A DNA stretch of 64,000 nt from Epichloe hybrida (Eukaryota; Ascomycota; Sordariomycetes; Hypocreales; Clavicipitaceae), in assembly GCA_019022495.1 (NCBI GenBank), contig JAFEKR010000010.1, positions 1 through 64,000 of the forward strand. The letters are read 5' to 3'. The position numbers and the translations under genes were made by a program. The notes under the pieces are model-generated. The model did no database searches. It was not told the origin of the DNA and saw only the letters and a list, made by a program, of their open reading frames with translations. This document shows, piece by piece, positions 35,978 to 47,059 of this stretch; position 1 is the first letter of the stretch, and the number at the start of each line of letters is the position of its first letter.

Positions 35978-36737
35978 CTTTTTACGTATTAGTGCATAAA
36001 CATGAAGTTAGATTAGGTCTATTAGGACATTAATACATGCTTGAAGATGCTTGGATAAGCAAGTTATGGCTCACTGACTTGCTAAATCTCCTTCGCTTAT
36101 CGCCGTTTATGTACACGGTTATCGCCGCCAAATTAGAACTCTATTACAATAACCGCTGGTCTATTATTCATCTAATAAGACACCGCTAAGCGGTTTATGG
36201 CTAAACCTTAAGAAATGAGTGCTAACCTATTCTTGACGAACACCTGGAAATATCAGCCAACCATTTGCCGCCTTAGCCTGCTTTACCCCATCACCGAGGC
36301 ACTACTTAATTGGCTAACTAGGCGAAGCCAAAAGTCAGGGGCATCTAATCCAACTAAATTGCAGAAAGTGGCGCGGAAAGCTGCGGCGTCTAATCGTATT
36401 GGAGATGAAGCTTGTAAGTGGGTTAAGATTAAACGCTGACGCCGTGGCACTACCCTAACCTAGTCCGTTGAAGTCCGTTTTCTAAGCTAACTTCGCTAGG
36501 TAGTTATGCCACGCCCCACTTCTTTTGGTTATCGCCGGGCTCTAACTACTGAATGTAGTGCTTATTATTGCAACGGACTAATTAGTGTAACGGACTAATT
36601 TAACGATAGAATATCTTCAACCGCGAATTTTACTATAAATCGCGTTCCTATTATAAAACCTATTATTAAATTACATATTAATTAAGCTCTTACTTATATT
36701 AATAATAATCTAGATACTAGTATTTAAGAGGTTATAT
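35978..36737. other. GC-balanced region with repeat copy 2 and a short open frame
   Basis: Balanced composition to about 36630. A 74-codon plus-strand frame (36215-36439, ending KVARKAAASNRIGDEACKWVKIKR) is basic at its C-terminus but has no recognised relatives. It may be a remnant. Inverted short repeats TAGTCCGTT/AACGGACTA at 36462-36482 and 36571-36598 bracket the dispersed repeat. From 36630 the sequence becomes AT-rich. Confidence 0.5.
36507..36590 (-). repeat. Dispersed ~82-bp repeat, copy 2
   Basis: Complementary to 6904-6985 over its whole length. The internal stem is kept as ACTAC/GTAGT, where copy 1 has ACCAC/GTGGT. It sits between TAGTCCGTT inverted repeats, which suggests a short MITE-like unit of about 140 bp. 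Confidence 0.7.
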
Positions 36738-36861
36738 TGTGAGGCCTCACTTATAACAACAGGTGCACCTGCGCACCTCACAGGCTAGCGAGGCCCTAGG
36801 GCTAGGTCCACGTGACACTAGCAAGCCACTAGCTATAAGACAGTAACTCGCACGCATAACA
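36738..36861 (+). repeat. LTR-like GC-rich segment, possible 5' LTR of Gypsy-3
   Basis: It starts TGTGAGGCCTCAC (12-bp palindrome GTGAGGCCTCAC) and ends CGCACGCATAACA. It is GC-balanced between AT-rich flanks and directly precedes the oldest Gypsy body in this area. No second copy is in the window. An alternative is a short separate insertion, since ATATT occurs on both sides at 36734-36738 and 36861-36865. Confidence 0.4.
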
Positions 36862-37092
36862 TATTTAGACTTAGTAAGCTTTAGTTAATATACTAAAGCC
36901 CCTATACCTCTTACCTAGCTACTATTATTCTTATAATTCTAAAGCTTCTTTTACTAGCTATTTAAGAGTAATATAAGGGGGAAAACCACTTAATTTACTA
37001 GAGTAATATTAGATAATAACCTAATCCTAATAAATAAAAATTATACCTAATTAAATAAGGGTAATACTATAGGTAAAGATACAGTATATACT

Positions 37093-37902
37093 TGTTAAAA
37101 ATAAGACCTATTTTTAGCCCTTTCTAGTTAAAGGACCTTTCTATTTACTAGCTTGCATTGCAAGCCTAATAGCTGCACTGCAGCTATTAACAGTCGCAAA
37201 GGTAGCCGTCAATGGCTACATCGCAGCTATTAATAGCTATGACTAACCATGTGAATAACTAATCTAAATTAATTGTGAATTATTTAATTGCGTTATAGCT
37301 GCAAGCGTAGTCACAAGCGCAGTGCCACTAGTAATTAGGTAAGCTAGGGTGACCTAAGCAGGTTACCCTATAGCTATCTTTGACAGCGATTTTCTCTTTA
37401 ACTAAAGGTTATATAAAAGTCTTATATATAGCAAATTAAAGCTAGAAGACAGGGCTTTTATTTGATATAGGAATATTTTCTGGACTAAAAGTTAGTGCAT
37501 AAAGGTTACTAGTTTGTATAGTAGTGAGTTGATTTTTTGGATTTTATATATAAATGAATTTTGCGGAAAATCAAAAGTGGCTCTTAAGACCTCTCTAGTA
37601 GTCTAGATTTACTAATATAGTTAGTGAGTATATAAGAGAAAGAAGATCTTTTTAATCTAGCTAGATAGCTACGCCTCTTAATCCAATAGCTACATTGCCT
37701 ATATAATGTCATTAAAATCAATTCTATTAGTATATAAGATATTATAAAAGTTATCTAAATTAAATTCTATTAGTTAATAACTACTATAACCTTCCGTTAC
37801 GTTACGTTAAATATTTAACGTGGTGGTTTTATTAGTCCCTAACTATAGAGCTGCACTTGTACAGCTGTTGCTAGCTAGCAACTAGCTCCCTATATTTTAA
37901 TA
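37093..37902 (+). repeat. Copia-2 5' LTR
   Basis: 810 bp, against 744 bp for the 3' LTR. The extra ~64 bp (about 37170-37235) lies between two AGCT-containing motifs, so a deletion in the 3' copy is likely. A TATA-like TATATAAAAG stands at 37410-37419. Confidence 0.9.
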
Positions 37903-38289
37903 GGTTATAAGCCTAGCCTATTACTATAAAATTCTTTCTAGTGCACTTTACGTATAGTTATAGAAGACTTCCCTTCTATAAAACAAGAAGGACTCGTGAG
38001 ATAAAAGCTATTCCCTTTTATAAAAAAGGAATTATTATAGTTATAGAAGACTTCCTTTCTATAAAACAGGAAGCGCATAAGTAATATAGAAGCTTTTCCC
38101 TTCTATAAAAAGAAAATTCAGTGTAAATAAAAGCTTTTCCCTTTTATAAAAAGGAAATTTAGTTTAAATAGAAGACTTCCCTTCTATAAAATTAGAAGAT
38201 AGATACTAATTAATAAGGTTAGGGGCCTTCTGCCCCTAATCTTAGTGCGCAAGAGATTCTAAATAACTAGCTAAAAGAGCAGGTTATTA

Positions 38290-39270
38290 AGTAATAAGAT
38301 GCTATTAATCTATTATTATAGAAGCTAGAGGCTCTGACTATAGCTATTAATAATAGAGGCATAGAGAGTGTGGAAGCTACTAAGCCTACTAGTTAGCAGC
38401 AAGTTCAGCAGCCTATTTAAGATAAGGCACCTAAATCTAGCTCTATATAAGCTACCTTTAATAATTTAATTATTAAGGAATTTAATAAGAGGGTTTATAG
38501 CTTCCCTAAGACTGCTAAGCTTAAAGGAGCTAAAAATTTTAATTAATGGAAACAAGCCCTAGCTATCTAATTTAGAGCTTTAAGCATGCCTAATTTTCTA
38601 GATAATCCGGATATTTCTAGGGTGCTAGGAGACGCTAACTAAGCTATTATCCTTATGTTACTAAGGGATAGCTATATAGAAGGCCCTTAAGCTGCTAAAA
38701 CTTAGCAAAAATCACCTAAAGAAGCCTATAATTTACTTATATAGTAGTATTTATATAGCGTTAAAATCTAGAGGGGGTCCTTATATTCTGAATTTTATAA
38801 CCTAAATATTTCTGGTTTTAAGGGGACTTTAGAAGCCTTTAATATAGTCTTTAATAATCTACTAGCTAGATTATTGATTTTAGGGGTCCTAATTAATCCT
38901 ATAGATTAGGTTAATTAATATCTTTAATCCCTAAAATTAACCTTCCCTTAGTAAGCTAAGAGGCAATGATTTAGCATACATATAAATAGGGCTAAAGGGG
39001 CTCCCCTAGATGCCCTAAATCTTTAATTTCTAGTAGTAAACCTTCTAGCTAAACAGAGGGATAAGTTATCTACGGTATCTAAAGCCTTAAATTATAGGGC
39101 TAAAGACCTAGAAAAGGGTGCTAAAGACAAGGAAAAGGCCTCTAAAGGTTAGAAGAAGAAGAAAGAAAGCTCTAAAGAAAATAAGGGCTTTTTTAATTTT
39201 AATAAGAAGAAAAAGAAGTAAAAGGGTTATAAATTAGATAAAAAGGATAATAAAGAGCTTATAGAGGGTT
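38290..39270 (+). pseudogene. Copia-2 gag remnant
   Basis: One frame reads FNKRVYSFPKTAKLKGAKNF then W.QALAI.FRALSMPNFLDN, EAYNLL, LEAFNIVFNNLLARLL and a lysine-rich tail KKKKESSKENKGFFNFNKKK. This matches copia-type gag regions in layout. Q codons have become stops. Confidence 0.75.
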
Positions 39271-39275
39271 CTTTT

Positions 39276-39626
39276 ATGCTAGGAAATTATAATCTTTTTA
39301 ATAGAACTCTTAATCTAAATAAGAAACCTAGTAATTACAAGACTAGTTATAAGAGCTCTAGCAATAGTAGCTCTAATTCTAGCTCTAGTGATTTGGATAA
39401 TAAAAAACAAGAAATTAATTCCTTAAATGGTTTTAATTATTACAGTAAAGATATGGAAAAGGCCCTATTATATAATATAGGTTTAACTATATATATAGTT
39501 AATTCTAGGGAGGTCTTTAGGGATCATACCCCTTATAAGAAAGGGGAATCTAACCCTATTATAACTAGTAGTAGCCCTATTTATCTAAAGGGCTACGGTA
39601 GTGCTATTTTTAAGGTCTTATATTAA
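39276..39626 (+). pseudogene. Copia-2 protease region, residual open frame
   Basis: A 116-codon stretch free of stops: a Ser/Asn-rich linker, then LLYNIGLTIYIVNSREVFRDH. The aspartic protease triad D-T/S-G reads N-I-G, which fits G-to-A and C-to-T changes. It is part of the pol polyprotein, not a gene of its own. Confidence 0.75.
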
Positions 39627-40299
39627 AAGAAACCTAATAACTATAGGACCTTAGTGCTAAAGGATACTCTATATTTTCCTTAGCTTAATGTTAATAGAGT
39701 TAGTGGTCTTATTCACTAGATATCTAGTGGTTGCTTTATAAAACATTATCTTTATCTTAAAGATAGGTCTTATATTACTACCTTAGATATAGAAAAACAT
39801 GGTTTTTTCTTCCACGTTAAAAACTAATTTACACCTAGGTTATATAAAGGGCCCTGTAACAAGGAATCTCATTATATCTGACCTTTTACCTATGCTAGCT
39901 TTAGGGGTCATAGCTATCCGATTAGCTACCCTATAGAGGTTTAAACTCCCTCTAAAAAGCTAGATTAGGCTTCTGATTTAGACGAAATCGCTAAAATCAA
40001 CGAAAATGATAATGATATTAAAGAAATCATACGGGATAATTTAGGGGATTTAGTCCCTTCTCTAATGCCTATAGCCCTAGGTTAGGTCCCTTATAAATCT
40101 AAGGATATAGATTTAGGGGTGTTATAGGGCCTTAGTAATAGAAAAAGGTCCCTAATACCTCCCTAAGAGGCCTGTGTTTCTTAAGGGCCTAGTAAGGGAC
40201 TAATAGAGAGAGCCCTAATCTAGACCTAAATCTAGACCCTAATTTAGGCCCTAAAGATTCTTAATATTAAAAGTTACTAGAACTAGCTAGCCTATAGTA

Positions 40300-43184
40300 C
40301 GTATGATTAGGGCACCTAGGGCTTCCTTTGCTAAAGAAAACAAGCCTTATAACTAAAGGAATCACTGATTTTTCTAAAATTAAGGATAAAGACTTTAAAT
40401 GTATAGCTTGTGATTAATCTAAGGCAGTTAGAAGACCTAGGAAATTAGCTATCCCTAACCCCCCTAGAGCTCTAGATTAAATAGAGGGGGATACGCTAAA
40501 AATCAGCCCTATACTGTATAATAAACAGTTAATTTGCTTATTTCTAGTTGATCGAAAAACTAGATATAAGTGGGTGTTCTTATTACCTAATAAGGAAGGC
40601 CTACTGTTTATAGGGCTATTAAGGGCTTCTTTAAAGGGCTTAAAAATCAACTAGGTTAATATCCTAGGCACCTTCACTTTAATAGGGGCTAAGAAATCGA
40701 TTCTAGTTGTTAAACCTAGTTAAATTCTAAAGGGATTAAATTTACGACTTCTAGTCCCTATATCCATGAGCAAAATAGATTAGCAAAGCGTTTTATTTGT
40801 ACTATTTTAGATTAATTAAGGGCTACTATCTAGTGGGCAAAATTACCCTTATATCTATGGTATTTTGTATTACCTGCAGTTATTAACCTAGTTAATATAA
40901 CTACTAATACCACAAAAGATAAAAGCCCTAAATAACTCCTAGCTAGGGAGCTAAATTAGCCCTATACGACTGATATTAGCAGTATTAGAGCTATAGGATC
41001 TCACTGTGAGATTCTAATCCCCCTGGAAAAACGACCTAAAGCCTAGAAGTTAGTAGCTAGAACTATCCCTAGAAGGTTATTAGCTACACTAGGTTCTAAT
41101 ACCTATCTAGTGTATATCCCCTCTAAAAGGCTAGTTACGAAGACTAGCTTTATTAAAATTATAGAGCCTATAGGTCCTGTCTCTAAAGGATTACCTAGGC
41201 TTTCTATAGGGGATAACCCTTTAGAGGGGGAAAATGATTTAGAAAATTAAGATCTAAATTAAGGTTTAAAGGATTACCCTATAGACAACATAGGAGGTCC
41301 CCTTATAGGTTAAGAAAAACACCCTATAGGGCCTGTACAACCCCCTAAGGAACCAATTCCAGAGGCCTCAGAGGAGGCCACGCCCGTAACTTCCCTAGGA
41401 AATCAGATTTTAACTCCGGACCTTAATTTTGACAAGATTACTGACTTCAACCCTAATATTGACCCTATGGATGTTAATATTAGTTCCCCTTTTTCTCTAG
41501 ATTTTATAAAAGAAATCCGCTTTAAGGTATAGGAGAAGCTAAAGGAAAATAACCCTAATAGCCCCAAACCTAAGACCTAGAAGCAAGCTATATCTAGCCC
41601 TAAAAGGGATAAATAGATAGAAGCTATGTATAAGAAATACAAATAGCTTCTAAAGGCTAGTACTTTTAAATTTATAGGGAAAGACTAAGTACCTAAGGGC
41701 TAAAAAGTACTAAAGAATAGGCTTATTTATAAGCTTAAAAAGGATAAAGAAAATAATCCTTTAAAATACAAGGCCTAACTTATTACTAAGGGATTTATGC
41801 AAATTAAAGGTCTAGATTATCTAGAGACCTTTGTAGCTATAAGCATTCCCCCTAGCTAGAGGATTTTACTAGCCCTAGTAGCTTGGAATAACTAGGAAAT
41901 TAAATAGGTTAATTTTATAGAAGGTTTTCTTAATAGTAAGCTATAATAATAGATTTATATGGTTATTCTAGACGGATTTATTAAATTCCTTAAAGCAAAT
42001 CCTAAATTAGCAAAATTAGCTAAAAGTTTTAGCTATAAACCTTCTAAAGATTAAGTAATTTTATTATAGAAGTCTTTATATAGCCTAAAACAAAGCTTAA
42101 GGGAGTGGCAATAAGCACTAATAGTAGTGATAAAGTCCCTAGGATTTAGCTCTCTAATTTCTAACCTAGCTATATTCTATAATTTCTTTACTAAAACCTT
42201 TATTATTACGTACGTAAATAACTGCCTTCTAAATAGACTAGATTTACCTTATATTTAAAGACTTAAAAAGGAACTTTATAAAGTCTATCTAATAGAAGAT
42301 AGAGGGCTTACTAAATTCTTCTTAGGGGTTTAAATTATATAAGATAGACCTAATAGGATACTAAAAATCCACTAATCTTAGTATATCTTAGAGGCTTTAA
42401 ATTAATTTAATATGCTAGATAGTAAGCCTATTAGCATACCTCTTTAGCTAGGCGTTTTAGCTATGTAAACTACTAAGCTATTAATAGCTAGTAAAATTAA
42501 GCTCTATTAGTGCATTATAGAGACTATAATGTACCTAATGTTACTTATAAGGCTAGACGTGACCTTTATACTTTAGTGGCTATTTATAGCACTAGCTAGG
42601 CCCTATATAGAGCACCTAAAAGCAGCTAAAAATTTGCTTAGGTACTTATTAAGGACTAAATTCCTTGCTATAATTTATAGGGGAGACCCTAAAGGTATAG
42701 CTAGCAAAAGCCTAATAGGTTATTGTAATAGTGATTTTACAGGGGATAAAAAGACCTCTAAATTAACTTACGCTTACTGATTTAAGCTAGCTAGCGAACC
42801 TATTAGCTAGAAATTAAAGAAAGCTAGTATAATAGCTTTATTAACATTAGAAGCTAAAGCTAATGCTATTTACAAGACCTTCTAGGAGCTACAGTAGCTT
42901 TAGGGCTTATTTAAGGAGCTAAAAACCCCTATTTCTCCCCCTATCCAGATATATTGCGATAATTAAGGCTCTATAACCACTGCCTATAACCCTGCCTTAC
43001 ATAGCCATATAAAGCATACCTTGCTAAAGTTTAACTATATTAGGCAACAGGTTTTAGAGGGTTTAGCTAAGATTGAATATCTAGATACGAAGTTAATGCC
43101 TGCAAATGGCCTAACGAAACCGTTATCTAGGCCTCTTTATCAGGCTTTTATTAGGCTCTTAGGGCTTAATAATCACTAAAAACC
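40300..43184 (+). pseudogene. Copia-2 integrase, reverse transcriptase and RNase H
   Basis: Integrase: GLPLLKKTSLITKGITDFSK near 40320, FKCIACD, then LICLFLVDRKTRYKWVFLLP near 40530. Reverse transcriptase: KYKA.LITKGFMQIKGLDYL near 41770, and a catalytic box YVNN near 42215 (YVDD before mutation). RNase H: SLIGYCNSDFTGDKKTSK near 42710 and HIKHTLLKFNYIRQQ near 43010, ending LGLNNH at 43180. The last ~230 bases are almost free of stops and look close to the active sequence. Confidence 0.9.
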
Positions 43185-43385
43185 AATAACTAAATCCCTT
43201 TAACAGGGAACTAAAATCAACGCTAAAAAGGGAGCTATATTTAATAATAGCTAGGAATTTAAAAAGGGGGTCTTTTATCTTTTCCTGTTTTTCCCTTTTT
43301 ATCCATTTTTATCTAAAAGTTCTTGTTTACCTTATATTACTTTATACGCTTTTAATTAGCTTATACGTAATTCCTTTGTAGAGGG

Positions 43386-45208
43386 CAGAGTATTACACTA
43401 AAACGTGTAGTGTAGTGTAGTATTTATAGTATAGTGTAGTAACTACACGATAAATTACACTACACTACAAACTACACTAACTATAAGGAAAAAAAAACTA
43501 TATTATACTAACTATAAAAAAAAAACTATAATATATTACACTACAAATTTTTTTTCCTAAACTACACTAACTATAAATACTACAAATATAGTATTAGACT
43601 TTTTCTTAGTTATTAGTGTTTATAAGGTTAAAAGAAAGCTAGTTATATAAAAGCTTTTATTTTTACCTATTTTATTAAATTAGTTATAGAATTTATAATA
43701 TTATATTATTTTTATAATTTTATTATAACTAAGTAAGGTTATATATAATATTATACTTTTTTAATAATACTATTTAACTTAATACTTTATTTCCCTAATA
43801 TAACTTAAAGAAAAACCTTCTTATTATATTATTTACTATTTCTATAAATTATTTTATCTTTCTATAAATTATTATTATTACTTATTTTAAAAAAACTATA
43901 AAAAGAACTACTAGTAAACTTAATATAAGTAGCTTATTATATCTTATTATAGCTTATAATAGCTTATAATACTAATATTACTAATATTACTAGTATTACT
44001 AAGATTACTTATAATATTATTAGTGTTAAAGTTTAATAAAAAATAAAAAATAAATAAATAACTTAAATATAAATACTAGTAATTATAAGTAAATTACTAT
44101 AGTAAAAGCTATAGTTTTTAATAACTTAGTATTTTAAGGTTTTTAAAAATATTAATATTATAAAAATGTTTTCTCTTTTATATTTTTTTAAAATAATAAT
44201 AAAAGTAAAATAATAGTAATAATTATAATTAAGTAATAATAGTATTAATAGTATTAATAGTAATAATAGTAATTAAGGTTATTAAAGTTATTAAAGCTCT
44301 TATAATAAGTATAGTATATTATATAAAAGTAAGTCTTAGTTTTATTTTAAAAAATAAGTTAAACTTATTTTTATAGCTTAATTAAGCTATATAGGGTAAT
44401 TAAAATAATACTATTAATTATTTATTAATAGATTATAAATCTTAGTTTATTATATTCTTTATTTATATAATATAGTAATAAGATATATAAAGTTACTATA
44501 TATAACTTCTTAAGGCTTTAGAATTATAAAGCTAAAAGTAATATTTAATTAGTTTAAATCTTAAATGAATAGTTTAAGCTTTTTTTAAGTTCTTATTATA
44601 TTAAGAATAAGATTTAAGTACTAAGTATATATTCTATTAACTTCTAGTAATTTATCTAGATTTCTTAATTAATTTTATTTTATTAGTTTAGGGTATTTTT
44701 TATTTAAAATAATAATAATAACATTTTAAAATATAAAATAATTAATAGTAATAGTAAATAAAATAATAAGAAGGTTTTTCTTTAAGTTATATTAGTAAAA
44801 TAAAGTATTAGGTATAATAGTATTATTAAAAAGTTATAATATTATAAATTACCCTAGTTATAGTAAAATCCTTAAAAAAAGGTAAATTTTATAAATTATA
44901 TAACTAATTAGGTAAAATAAGTAATAATAAAAGCTTCTATATAACTAGCTTTCTTTTAATCCTTATAATAACCTTATATAATAAAAAAGCTTACTTTTTT
45001 TTTTACTAATACTATATTTATAGTTTTTATAGTTAGTGTAGTTAGTAACTACACTAATTACACTACACTATAAGCAAAAAAAAACTATAATACACTACAC
45101 TATAAAAAAAAAAAACTATAATTTATTAACTATAAGAAAAAAAAAACTACATTATAAATACAAATTTTTCCTAAAAACTACACTAACTACACTACAAACA
45201 ATACTCTG
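43386..45208 (+). mobile_element. hAT-3, non-autonomous hAT-like element, 1823 bp
   Basis: The ends are CAGAGTATTA and CAATACTCTG, with a perfect 8-bp duplication GTAGAGGG (43378-43385, 45209-45216). It landed in the polypurine tract of Copia-2, immediately before the 3' LTR, so it is younger than Copia-2. No transposase frame. Confidence 0.92.
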
Positions 45209-45218
45209 GTAGAGGGGG

Positions 45219-45962
45219 TGTTAAAAATAAGACCTATTTTTAGCCCTTTCTAGTTAAAGGACCTTTCTATTACTAGCTTGCATTGCAAGCCTAACAGCTG
45301 CGACTAACCGTGTGGATGACTAATCTAAATCAATTATGGATTATTTAATTGCATTGTGGCTACAAGCGTAGTCACAAGCGTAGCGCCACTAGTAATTAGG
45401 TAAGCTAGGGTGACGTAAGCAGGTTACCCTATAGCTATCTTTAACAGCAATTTTCTCTTTAACTAAAGGTTATACAAAAGTCTTATATATAGTAAATTAA
45501 AGCTAGAAGATAGGGCTTTTATTTAATATAGGAATATTTTTTGAACTAAAAGTTAGTGCATATAGGTTACTAGTTTGTATAGTAGTGAGTTGATTTTTGG
45601 ATTTTATATATAAATAAATTTTACAGAAAATCAAAAGTAGCGCTTAAGGCCTCTCTAGCAGTCTAAATCCTCTAATATAGTTAGTAAGTATATAAGAGAA
45701 AGAAAATCTTTTTAATCTAGCTAGATAGCTAGGCCTCTTAATCCAATAGCTACATTGCCTATATAACGTCACTAAAATCAATTCTATTAGTATATAAGAT
45801 ATTGTAAAAGTCATCTAGATTAAATTCTATTAGTTAATAACTACTATAACCTTCCGTTGCGTTACGTTAAATATTTAACGTGGTGGTTTTATTGGTCCTT
45901 AACCGTAGAGCTACACCTGTACAGCTGTTGCCAGCTGGCAACTAGCTCCCTACATTTCAATA
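45219..45962 (+). repeat. Copia-2 3' LTR
   Basis: 744 bp. It is less mutated than the 5' LTR near its outer end (GCCAGCTGGC and TACATTTCA where the 5' copy has GCTAGCTAGC and TATATTTTA). Confidence 0.9.
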
Positions 45963-46424
45963 ATACTACTAAAACTATACTTATAATAAAACCCTTTACC
46001 CCTTATAGTAAAGCTATAGTAATACTAAAGTAAATTACTTAGTTAGAAAAACTCTAAAGATTATAAAAATAAGAATAAGAGCTTATTAACCTTATTAAGA
46101 GTAACTTACAGAAAGTATAAGGGAAAAGTAGGTAAAAAGCTAGTACCTCCTTAAGTAATAGTAACTAAGAGGTTAGAGTTAAGAATATTACTAAGCTTTA
46201 ATACCTTATAAGCCCCTAGAGGTATAAGATATATAAATAACCTAAACTATACCTTTAATAAGGTAAAGAAAAAATACTAATATAATTACTAAAGAATTCT
46301 CTTTATACTTAACTATATATATACTAACTATAGGGTAAGATAGGATAAATACCTTAATAAATAATAGGCTAATAGCTAGTATAATCTTAAGAATAACTAG
46401 GATAAATTCTAAGCCTAGATACTT

Positions 46425-46867
46425 TGTCAGGCGAAAACAAACACCTAAAAACGACGGATTTGACGGTCTTGATAACGAAGCTAATGATAACGATAAAAAC
46501 GATAATATTGACGATGCTAATAATGCTAACGAATTTAATGATATCAATGACAGAACCTAGATAACGGGATCTAGGTCTGCGATATTTGCGATCTATCGCG
46601 AGAATCCAAGCTACTAAGGTCTCTTTTTAATGTCTAGTTATCTTATTAATTAAATAAACCTAGAGCATATACTATAGTAACCGCATAAAAGGGGAGAGTT
46701 AATTTTCTATAAAAGGGGAGGGAATCTAGGGATTTTATCTAGCTAGATAGTCACATAACTAGGGATCTAATTAATCTAGCGATGCCAATAGATCCGATAA
46801 TGCCAAGGTCTAGAGGCCTGTGGTCTTGTGAGAGAGGTCTTGAGAGGTCACAATTCTAGCCACACAA
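46425..46867 (+). repeat. LARD-1 5' LTR
   Basis: It starts TGTCAGGCGAAAACAAACACC. Its first 60 bases keep G and C where the 3' LTR has A and T at seven positions (one site is reversed). Confidence 0.88.
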
Positions 46868-46877
46868 CACCTCCCTA

Positions 46878-46918
46878 ACTGTTTTCCCTTTTCTAGCCCC
46901 TAGGAAAGGGAAAACAGT
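46878..46918 (+). other. Strong hairpin just inside the LARD-1 5' LTR
   Basis: ACTGTTTTCCCTTT and AAAGGGAAAACAGT form a perfect 14-bp stem, with a 13-nt loop TCTAGCCCCTAGG that can itself pair (CTAG...CTAG). It lies where retroelements keep leader signals. It is followed by a GGGAAAAGA-type purine run to about 46980. Confidence 0.75.
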
Positions 46919-47059
46919 AACTAAAGGAAACAATAAAAAGGGGGAAAAGAGGGAAAAGAGAGAAAAGAGGGAAAAGTAGTATAATCATAAGATAAAAAAA
47001 AAATTCGTGATTTTCAGGCCCCCCTACCTATTAATCCATTAATCAAAAGGGTTATCTAT

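Larger units (their letters stand above)
37093..45962 (+). mobile_element. Copia-2, complete LTR retrotransposon with a nested hAT
   Basis: LTRs 37093-37902 and 45219-45962 with target duplication ATACT (37088-37092, 45963-45967). Termini are TGTT...AATA, ancestral AACA if RIP changed the C. GGTTATAAGCC directly follows the 5' LTR as a probable primer site; GAGGGGGTG is the purine tract. Net length without hAT-3 is about 7.0 kb. Gag, protease, integrase, reverse transcriptase and RNase H follow in Ty1/copia order. Mutation is lighter than in Copia-1, but stop codons are common. Confidence 0.93.

Noticed and set aside
6903..36590. Starship-type target TTAC-N7-A at the 82-bp repeat
   Set aside because: TTACACTAATTA occurs in copy 2 but not in copy 1, there is no captain recombinase gene, and the motif is short enough to occur by chance.
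17105..36600. One giant palindrome linking 6904-17089 with 35310-36590
   Set aside because: The two pairs of inverted matches are real, but the DNA between them (14134-17032 against 35367-36506) shows no similarity, so they are separate repeats.
46242..46547. 101-codon minus-strand open frame
   Set aside because: It crosses the LARD-1 LTR border into Gypsy-3 DNA, so it is a chance frame over a transposon junction.
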